Source: Halothiobacillus neapolitanus (lineage in GTDB: Bacteria; Pseudomonadota; Gammaproteobacteria; Halothiobacillales; Halothiobacillaceae). Taken from it: a stretch of 10,877 nucleotides of DNA. Location: assembly GCA_020721485.1 (NCBI GenBank), contig DYMR01000007.1, positions 10,290 through 21,166 on the forward strand, in the 5' to 3' direction. Positions 5,954-10,877 of this stretch are shown here, in pieces. The first letter of the stretch is position 1. Each line of letters starts with the position of its first letter. A program made the translations under genes and the position numbers. The notes beneath the pieces are model-generated. The model saw nothing but the letters and a program-made list of their open reading frames with translations. It had not been told where the DNA came from and searched no databases.

Positions 5954-6349
5954 ATGAGCCACCCCCACCCGGCCAATGCCGAACACCGTCATTTTGTGCG
6001 CCCCGTTTTGGGACTGCCGGCGGTTGTACGGTGCGGGGGCGATTCCTGCGGTGCCACGGTGCATGATATTTCGCTCAAAGGCGCCTTATTGAAGCTCGAC
6101 AGCAGCCTGCCGCAACCGCTGCATCTGAACACCGCGCTTCATCTGGAACTTTTGTCCGATCCCGAACGCATCCCCCTTCTTTCGCTCGATGCGTTAGTGC
6201 GGCACGCCAGCAGTTGCTGGCTTGGCGTTTCTTGGCCCACGATCGACCTCGACAACCTCACGGCACTGCGGCAACTCTTGGTTGCCAATGTGGCCGACGA
6301 CCAATTAATAGACCGTGAACTCAGTGAACTCTTCTCATCGGCGCCGTAA
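5954..6349 (+). CDS. Stand-alone PilZ domain protein (c-di-GMP receptor)
   Basis: The 131-residue protein is a single PilZ domain. The c-di-GMP signature is complete: an RxxxR motif (R12-H-F-V-R16) and a D-x-S-x-x-G motif (D38-I-S-L-K-G43) at the start of the beta-barrel. It therefore probably binds c-di-GMP. There is no signal peptide, membrane segment or other domain, so it is a cytosolic adaptor whose output partner cannot be read from sequence. Such proteins control motility, pili or exopolysaccharide in other bacteria. The start ATG at 5954 lacks a strong ribosome site; only CGGG lies upstream. The next gene, a diguanylate cyclase, begins 43 nt downstream and is probably co-transcribed, placing producer and receptor together. 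It belongs to the same family class as E. coli YcgR-type C-terminal domains, but without the N-terminal YcgR domain. Confidence 0.85.
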   Translation: MSHPHPANAEHRHFVRPVLGLPAVVRCGGDSCGATVHDISLKGALLKLDSSLPQPLHLNTALHLELLSDPERIPLLSLDALVRHASSCWLGVSWPTIDLDNLTALRQLLVANVADDQLIDRELSELFSSAP

Positions 6350-6369
6350 AGCCTGCTCCGTGTTGACTC

Positions 6370-6390
6370 GTTGAAAAAAGGATTTTTCAC
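6370..6390 (+). promoter_or_regulatory. Hairpin displaying the dgc ribosome-binding site
   Basis: GAAAAA (6373-6378) pairs with TTTTTC (6383-6388), and flanking GT/AC extend the stem past a bulged T. The loop holds AGGA, the centre of the Shine-Dalgarno sequence AAAAGGA (6376-6382), 10 nt before the ATG at 6393. The stem is A/U-only and weak, so any effect on translation would be temperature- or protein-dependent. Confidence 0.3.
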
Positions 6391-6392
6391 GC

Positions 6393-7451
6393 ATGTTTGA
6401 CTACACCCACGATCAAGCCCAGTCGCACGAGGTGCTTCGCCTTGTGCTCATTGAATTGCAAGCGCTCAACCTGCCGCCCAACCCCATCTACTTCACCCTG
6501 TTTTACGAACGGGCGTTGAAGCGCGACGCCAGCCTGACCAAAGACCTCGACGACGCCATCAACGCCGAAGCCGGACTGACCATTGATCGCGCGCAGGAAA
6601 TTTTCGACACGCACCTGCTCAACGGCAGCCTCAAAGAAATGGGCAAGGCGCAAACCGCCCTGCTGCGCGTGGTTCGCAACCTGATGATGCAAATGCTGAC
6701 CACGGGCAACGAGTTCTCCAACTACGCCGCCTCGCTGGGCGATTTCATGCGCAAAATTGATCGGAGCGATTCGATCGAAGACATCCGCAGCCTCACCGCC
6801 GAAATCATCGACGATTCCCGCGAAATCCAGCGCAGCACCAAAGACACCTCCCTCCAGCTCACCAGTGCGGGCGATGAAATCAACCGCCTAAAAGAAGAAC
6901 TGGAAACCGCGCGACGCGATGCCCGCACCGACCCGCTCACCGGCCTGGCCAACCGGCGCGGCCTGAACGAACTGGTGCAGCAACGCATTCAGGTGTATTT
7001 GCAAGACAAAGTCCCGTTTTGCCTGATTTTGTCCGACATTGATTTCTTCAAGCGCATCAACGACAACTACGGCCACCTCGTGGGCGACAAAATCCTGCGG
7101 TTTGTCGCGCGCACCCTGTTGGCGAATGTCAAAGGGCAAGACACCGTGGTGCGGTTTGGCGGCGAAGAATTCGCCATCGTGCTGCCGCACACCCAATTTG
7201 AAGGCGGCATCGCCGTCGCCCAACAACTGCGCAGCAAAATCGCCGGCGCGCGGCTGCGGCTGGCCGAAAGTGGGCGGGATTTGGGCGGGTTAACCATGTC
7301 GTTTGGCGTCGCCTGCGTGCATGTGAGCGACACGCCGGACAGCATCCTGCGCCGCGCCGACGACGGCTTGATGCAAGCCAAGGCGCAAGGGCGCGATCAA
7401 GTGGTGGGGCAGGCGTGCCGAGATGAAGCGCTCTCGCCGGAAGATTTATAG
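6393..7451 (+). CDS. GGDEF diguanylate cyclase with helical N-terminal domain
   Basis: The 352-residue protein should make c-di-GMP from two GTP. The C-terminal GGDEF domain (about residues 175-338) begins at D180-PLTGLANRR. It has the metal Asp D215 (LSDIDFFKRIND) and the active-site signature GGEEF at 256-260, all intact. The product-inhibition I-site, RxxD five residues before GGEEF, reads KGQD (K247-D250), so classical feedback inhibition may be weakened. There is no transmembrane segment. The N-terminal 135 residues are predicted helical and do not match PAS, GAF or REC by eye. Residues 140-178 look like a coiled coil, the usual signalling linker for dimerisation. No EAL motif is present, so this is a cyclase only. 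It follows the PilZ gene by 43 nt and runs convergently toward orn. Confidence 0.9.
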   Translation: MFDYTHDQAQSHEVLRLVLIELQALNLPPNPIYFTLFYERALKRDASLTKDLDDAINAEAGLTIDRAQEIFDTHLLNGSLKEMGKAQTALLRVVRNLMMQMLTTGNEFSNYAASLGDFMRKIDRSDSIEDIRSLTAEIIDDSREIQRSTKDTSLQLTSAGDEINRLKEELETARRDARTDPLTGLANRRGLNELVQQRIQVYLQDKVPFCLILSDIDFFKRINDNYGHLVGDKILRFVARTLLANVKGQDTVVRFGGEEFAIVLPHTQFEGGIAVAQQLRSKIAGARLRLAESGRDLGGLTMSFGVACVHVSDTPDSILRRADDGLMQAKAQGRDQVVGQACRDEALSPEDL

Positions 7452-7549
7452 AACACCAAAAACTTACTGCGCGGTCCAATTGCAGCGTCGCGTGCTCGCT
7501 CACGCCTCGCCCTCTCTGGCAAAGCACGAGGGTATTTATCCGAGACCAC

Positions 7550-8098
7550 TCAGCGGAAAAAATGCTGCCGGTAGTACTGCAACTCGGCAATCGAACCGCG
7601 AATGTCGTCCATGGCTTGGTGGCTGGCGTTTTTCTTCACGCCCGAGAGCACATCCGGTTGCCAGCGCCGCGCCAATTCCTTCACCGTCGAAACATCCAAA
7701 TTGCGGTAATGGAAAAACTGTTCCAACTGCGGCATGCAGCGCACCAAAAACCGGCGATCTTGGCAAATGCTGTTGCCGGCCATCGGCGATTTACCCGGCA
7801 CCGCCCAAGACTGTAAAAACTCTACAGTTTTCAATTCCGCTTGGCGCATGCTGATCTGGCTCGACAACACCCGCGCGATCAAGCCGCTTTCGCCGTGGGT
7901 GCGTTGGTTCCAGTCATCCATCCGCGCCAAGGTTTCTTTCGGGTGGGCGATGGCGATGACCGGCCCTTCCGCCAAGATATTCAAATACTTATCGGTAACG
8001 ATGGTCGCAATTTCGATGACCGTGTCCGTGTCCGGGTCAAGCCCGGTCATTTCCAAATCGATCCAAATCAGGTTTTCGTTCGCATCAGTCGCGCTCAT
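7550..8098 (-). CDS. orn: Oligoribonuclease Orn
   Basis: The 182-residue DEDDh 3'-5' exonuclease degrades two- to five-nucleotide RNAs to mononucleotides, including pGpG from c-di-GMP turnover. All catalytic residues are present: D14 and E16 (IWIDLEMTG), D114 (ICQDRRF), H160 and D165 (ASHQAMDD). Each is displaced by two from E. coli Orn (D12, E14, D112, H158, D163), and the length matches (181). The start at 8098 has an excellent AGGAAGG ribosome site 5 nt upstream (8104-8110 on the plus strand). The open frame extends further upstream, but without homology. The gene is convergent with the diguanylate cyclase, with 98 nt between stop codons, and divergent from mgtE, with a 132-nt gap holding no obvious operator. 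Confidence 0.96.
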   Translation of the reverse strand: MSATDANENLIWIDLEMTGLDPDTDTVIEIATIVTDKYLNILAEGPVIAIAHPKETLARMDDWNQRTHGESGLIARVLSSQISMRQAELKTVEFLQSWAVPGKSPMAGNSICQDRRFLVRCMPQLEQFFHYRNLDVSTVKELARRWQPDVLSGVKKNASHQAMDDIRGSIAELQYYRQHFFR

Positions 8099-8230
8099 GG
8101 CAGCCTTCCTGCAAAAATGTGCGCACAGGCTATCACGAAGCCGCCTGCAAACTCGCATGGTCAACACGAAGAAAAGTCGGCAAAATCGCGGGCGACCGCC
8201 GCGCCACGGACTGCCCCACGGAATCCCGCC

Positions 8231-9676
8231 ATGACCGAACTGATCGACCACGAAAATCCCCGGCACATCTCCCGGCTGATTCGCGACATCCGCGAGGATA
8301 TGGCGCGCAATCGGCTAGTTGAGGGCTTGGTCGATCGGGCGCAAGAGCCGAACCACAATTTGGTCGAGCAAATTGTGCACAAGCAAAATCTTGCCCGCCT
8401 GCAAATGCGGCTGGAAAAACTGCATCCGGCGGATATTGCCGTGGTGCTCGAAGCCTTGCCGCAAGATGAGCGGATGATGGTGTGGGATTTGGTGCGCTCC
8501 GAGCACGATGGCGAGGTGCTGCTCGAAGTCTCCGACGCGGTGCGCGCCAGCCTGGTCGCGGCGATGAACCGTCAGGAAATTCTCAACGCCGCCAACCAGC
8601 TCGAAGCCGATGAGCTGGCCGATATTGCGCCCGACCTGCCCGAACAGGTGCTGGCGGAAGTGTTCACCACCCTGCCCAAGGCGGAACGCGAGCAGCTCCA
8701 GCGCGCCATGTCCTACGCCGAGGACACCGTCGGCGCGCTGATGGACTTCGAAATGGTCACGGTGCGTGCCGATGTGCGCATCGAAGTGGTGCAGCGATAT
8801 TTACGACGAATGGACGATCTACCCGATCACACCGACAAATTGTTTGTGGTGGATCGAGGTGGCGCGTTTGTCGGCCTGCTGCACCTGAAAACCTTGGTAT
8901 TGAGCGAACCGGACGCCGTGGTAGAAACGGTGATGGCGTGGGATGCGGTGCAGTTTTCCCCCGGCGACAAAGCCCGGGATGCCGCCGCCGCGTTCGAGCG
9001 CTACGACCTCATCAGCGCGCCGGTCATCGACGAACAGCACCGCATCATTGGCCGGCTGACCATCGACACCGTGCTCGACTACATCCGCGAAGCCAGCGAC
9101 GAAGAACGCCTCGCCCAAGTCGGCCTGCACGAAGAAGAAGACATCTTCGCGCCGATTCTCAAAAGCGTGAAAAACCGCACGCCGTGGCTGGCCATCAACC
9201 TCGTCACCGCGCTGATCGCCTCCCGCGTCATCGGCCTGTTCGACGGCGCCATCGAGCAGATCGTCGCACTCGCCGCGCTCATGCCCATCGTCGCCGGCAT
9301 GGGCGGGAATGTCGGCAACCAAACCATCACCATGATCGTGCGGGAACTGGCCTTCCGCAAACTCGACAACCGCGACATCCGCCTGCTGTATGGCAAAGAA
9401 CTGCGGGTCGCGCTCATCAACGGCATCGTCTGGGGCGGCGCGCTGGCGCTCATCACCCTGCTGTTCTATCACGATCCCGCGCTCTCGCTGGTCATGATGA
9501 GCGCCGTCAACCTCAACTTTCTCGCGGCGGCATTCTTTGGCGTCACCATCCCCGTCACCCGCATGAAACTGGGGCGCGATCCCGCCTTGGGTAGCTCCGT
9601 ACTGATTACCGCCATCACCGATTCCGGCGGATTTTTTATCTTTTTAGGGCTCGCCAGCCTGTTTTTGCTGAAGTAG
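8231..9676 (+). CDS. mgtE: MgtE family magnesium transporter
   Basis: The 481-residue protein is a homodimeric Mg2+ channel/transporter of the inner membrane. The order is a helical MgtE N domain (about residues 30-165, with [14 protein letters not shown]), two CBS domains (about 170-300), a connecting helix, and five transmembrane helices from about 320 to the end. Signature segments are [14 protein letters not shown] (G358-T365) and [14 protein letters not shown], in which D464 likely corresponds to the pore aspartate of the Thermus enzyme. The acidic [16 protein letters not shown] segment before the membrane part is typical, and in the family Mg2+ bound at the N/CBS interface closes the pore. 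The ATG at 8231 starts a normal-length protein; the frame is open further upstream, but this overlaps orn on the other strand. The ribosome site is weak (GGA at 8220-8222). rsgA follows after 7 nt. Confidence 0.95.
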   Translation: MTELIDHENPRHISRLIRDIREDMARNRLVEGLVDRAQEPNHNLVEQIVHKQNLARLQMRLEKLHPADIAVVLEALPQDERMMVWDLVRSEHDGEVLLEVSDAVRASLVAAMNRQEILNAANQLEADELADIAPDLPEQVLAEVFTTLPKAEREQLQRAMSYAEDTVGALMDFEMVTVRADVRIEVVQRYLRRMDDLPDHTDKLFVVDRGGAFVGLLHLKTLVLSEPDAVVETVMAWDAVQFSPGDKARDAAAAFERYDLISAPVIDEQHRIIGRLTIDTVLDYIREASDEERLAQVGLHEEEDIFAPILKSVKNRTPWLAINLVTALIASRVIGLFDGAIEQIVALAALMPIVAGMGGNVGNQTITMIVRELAFRKLDNRDIRLLYGKELRVALINGIVWGGALALITLLFYHDPALSLVMMSAVNLNFLAAAFFGVTIPVTRMKLGRDPALGSSVLITAITDSGGFFIFLGLASLFLLK

Positions 9677-9683
9677 CCCCCGC

Positions 9684-10658
9684 ATGAAATTCCGCCTGAC
9701 CGAACGCCAGCAAAAAACCATCGCCCGCCGCCACGAAAGCCGCGACGACATCGACACCCAACCCGGCACCGTCATCACCCACCACGGCACCGAGCTCATT
9801 ATTGAAACCGCCGCCGGTCGATTGGAACGCGCCAATGCGCGCCGCACCCTGGGCGCACTGGCACCCGGCGATCACATTGGCTGGCGTGCGGGGGAAGAAG
9901 GCAAGCTGATCGTCGAGCGCGTCGAGCCGCGCCAGAATACGCTGATTCGCCCCGACACCCACGGCAAATTAAAACTGATGGCCGCCAACCTCGATCAAGT
10001 ACTGATCGTGCTCGCCCCGCTGCCGTGGATGAACCCCAATGTGGTGGAAAACCTGATTCTGGCCACGCTCGATCTCCCCGCCGAACCGCTGTTGGTGTTG
10101 AACAAAATCGACCTGACACCCGATGCGGAAACGGCCCACGCCATGACGCACGAACTGGCGCTGTGGCAAGCGCAAGGCTGGCCGCTGCTGCGGGTGAGCA
10201 CGCACACGGGCGGCGGCATGCCGGCACTGCGCACGGCGCTGGACGGCAAAATTTCCATGATGGTCGGGCTGTCCGGTGTCGGCAAAACCTCGCTCGCCCG
10301 CGCCCTCACCGCGCAAGCCGCCAACGCCGCGATTGCCGAACTCTCTACCCACAGCCAAGAAGGTCAACACACCACCCGCCACAGCACCCTGTTCCGCCTG
10401 GATGGCATGGCGGGCGGCCTGATTGACGCCCCCGGCGTGCGGGATTTCTCACTCAACGCACCGGATGTCCGGGCGATTGACCGCGCCTACCCCGACCTCA
10501 TCGAACAGGCCAGAGCCTGCCGCTTCGCCAATTGCAGCCACGAAGCAGAACCGGGCTGCGCCGTGCGCGCCGCCGTCACCGAAGGGCAACTCGACGAACG
10601 CCGATTCGCGCATTATCAAACCTTGCGGGCGGCAGCTCGTGGTACCGAAAAACGCTGA
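9684..10658 (+). CDS. rsgA: Small ribosomal subunit biogenesis GTPase RsgA
   Basis: The 324-residue circularly permuted GTPase acts in late 30S subunit maturation. The domain order is an N-terminal OB fold (about residues 20-95), then a G domain in the permuted order: G4 NKID (140-143), G1 GLSGVGKTS (195-203), G2 GQHTTRHS, and G3 DAPG (248-251). A C-terminal zinc finger follows, with ligands C279, C284, H286 and C292 in the standard C-x4-C-x-H-x5-C spacing. All are intact. The G1 reads SGVGKTS where most RsgA have SGVGKSS, and G3 reads DAPG where DTPG or DSPG is usual; both are conservative changes. The start lies 7 nt after the mgtE stop without a good ribosome site of its own, suggesting translational coupling. 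In E. coli rsgA is divergent from orn; here mgtE lies between them. Confidence 0.96.
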   Translation: MKFRLTERQQKTIARRHESRDDIDTQPGTVITHHGTELIIETAAGRLERANARRTLGALAPGDHIGWRAGEEGKLIVERVEPRQNTLIRPDTHGKLKLMAANLDQVLIVLAPLPWMNPNVVENLILATLDLPAEPLLVLNKIDLTPDAETAHAMTHELALWQAQGWPLLRVSTHTGGGMPALRTALDGKISMMVGLSGVGKTSLARALTAQAANAAIAELSTHSQEGQHTTRHSTLFRLDGMAGGLIDAPGVRDFSLNAPDVRAIDRAYPDLIEQARACRFANCSHEAEPGCAVRAAVTEGQLDERRFAHYQTLRAAARGTEKR

Positions 10659-10666
10659 AACGGCGA

Positions 10667-10728
10667 GGGTGGGGGAGGACTGAGGCCCCTCATTCACTTC
10701 CACCACACCCTCATTTCCACCCCCACCC
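10667..10728 (+). repeat. Long-loop inverted repeat just after rsgA
   Basis: GGGTGGGGG (10667-10675) is the exact reverse complement of CCCCCACCC (10720-10728), with 44 nt between. The loop is pyrimidine-rich. It starts 9 nt after the rsgA stop and could fold together with the next hairpin at 10732-10754. Whether it terminates transcription is unclear, because no U-run follows. Confidence 0.4.
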
Positions 10729-10741
10729 CAACCCTCCCCCC
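10720..10741 (-). other. G-quadruplex-type motif on the minus strand
   Basis: Read on the plus strand, there are four C-runs of 5, 4, 3 and 6 bases (10720-10724, 10726-10729, 10732-10734, 10736-10741), separated by A, AA and T. The minus strand therefore meets the G3+N1-7 rule four times with loops of only 1-2 bases, a favourable geometry. It overlaps the arms of two potential hairpins, so the structures compete. Confidence 0.55.
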
Positions 10742-10754
10742 TCTAGGGGGAGGG
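10732..10754. terminator. GC-rich hairpin downstream of rsgA
   Basis: CCCTCCCCC (10732-10740) pairs perfectly with GGGGGAGGG (10746-10754) around the loop CTCTA. The stem is strong but lacks a T-run, so it may end transcription only with help, or simply be part of the repeat unit it overlaps. Confidence 0.4.
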
Positions 10755-10848
10755 AGCAGTTCGGAGGAAACCGTCCGGGGGCGCGGGGCAACGCGACCCG
10801 CTTCGCCCCCCTCAAGGGGGAGGGAGCGGCTCGGTGGTAATCGTTCGG
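10736..10848. repeat. Two 43-bp direct repeats with 70-bp period
   Basis: Positions 10736-10778 and 10806-10848 match at 36 of 43 positions. Both start with a C-run/G-run hairpin followed by AGGGAGC and a TCGG-x-GG-x-AA core, ending CGT-x-CGG. The 27 nt between them form a further hairpin: GGGGGCG (10777-10783) with CGCCCCC (10804-10810), and CGGG with CCCG inside. This resembles the dispersed palindromic intergenic repeats found in many GC-rich proteobacteria. No gene is visible from 10659 to the window end. Confidence 0.6.
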
Positions 10849-10877
10849 TGCCTGCCGCCCATTGCAAGGTACCCCCT

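Noticed and set aside
5720..6066. A plus-strand reading frame through the hairpin region, partly overlapping the PilZ gene
   Set aside because: It has no ribosome site, its second half is a shadow of the PilZ gene, and its first half is explained by stem-loop sequence. The protein resembles nothing I know.
7490..7532. Small inverted repeats (GCGTG/CACGC and CCTCG/CGAGG) in the dgc-orn convergent gap, considered as a terminator
   Set aside because: Stems are only five bases, mutually competing, and no T-run follows on either strand.
8099..8266. An upstream extension of orn and a long upstream extension of mgtE
   Set aside because: The two open frames overlap each other on opposite strands, and the normal family starts (8098 with AGGAAGG, and 8231) give full-length proteins.

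Overview
The window looks like ordinary chromosomal DNA of a GC-rich (about 60% by eye) gammaproteobacterium. The evidence is the dat-ybeD-lipB lipoate cluster, an oligoribonuclease gene close to rsgA, and a PilZ/GGDEF pair. A Halothiobacillus- or Chromatiales-like sulfur oxidiser would fit the gene content, but nothing read here fixes the genus. I see no transposase, phage gene, CRISPR array, rRNA or tRNA.

Layout. Positions 1-2541 are a minus-strand run: argE (acetylornithine deacetylase), dat (D-amino acid aminotransferase), ybeD (DUF493) and the first 21 codons of lipB. dat and ybeD overlap by ATGA, and ybeD and lipB are 7 nt apart. Positions 2542-2935 are a divergent control region. It carries a tandem 16/17-bp repeat next to argE and a perfect 9-bp inverted repeat upstream of the oxidase operon. 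Positions 2936-5705 are a plus-strand bd-type (CioAB-like, short Q-loop) quinol oxidase operon: cydA, cydB and an overlapping third cistron for an 84-residue two-helix membrane protein I do not recognise. Positions 5704-5869 are a gene-free stretch with at least four stem-loops in series, bounded by inverted TGTTGAAAAA ends.

Positions 5954-7451 encode a stand-alone PilZ protein and a GGEEF diguanylate cyclase. Convergent to them is orn, whose product degrades pGpG, the breakdown product of c-di-GMP. The neighbourhood therefore holds genes for making, sensing and finally disposing of this second messenger. Positions 8231-10658 carry mgtE (Mg2+ channel/transporter) and rsgA (ribosome-assembly GTPase) 7 nt apart, running divergently from orn. 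The last 219 bases are a repetitive, G/C-run-rich flank with two 43-bp direct repeats, several hairpins and a minus-strand G-quadruplex motif.

I found no clearly new multi-gene system. The observations most worth following are the multi-hairpin intergenic element, the unidentified third cistron of the oxidase operon, and the two operator-like repeats between argE and cydA.
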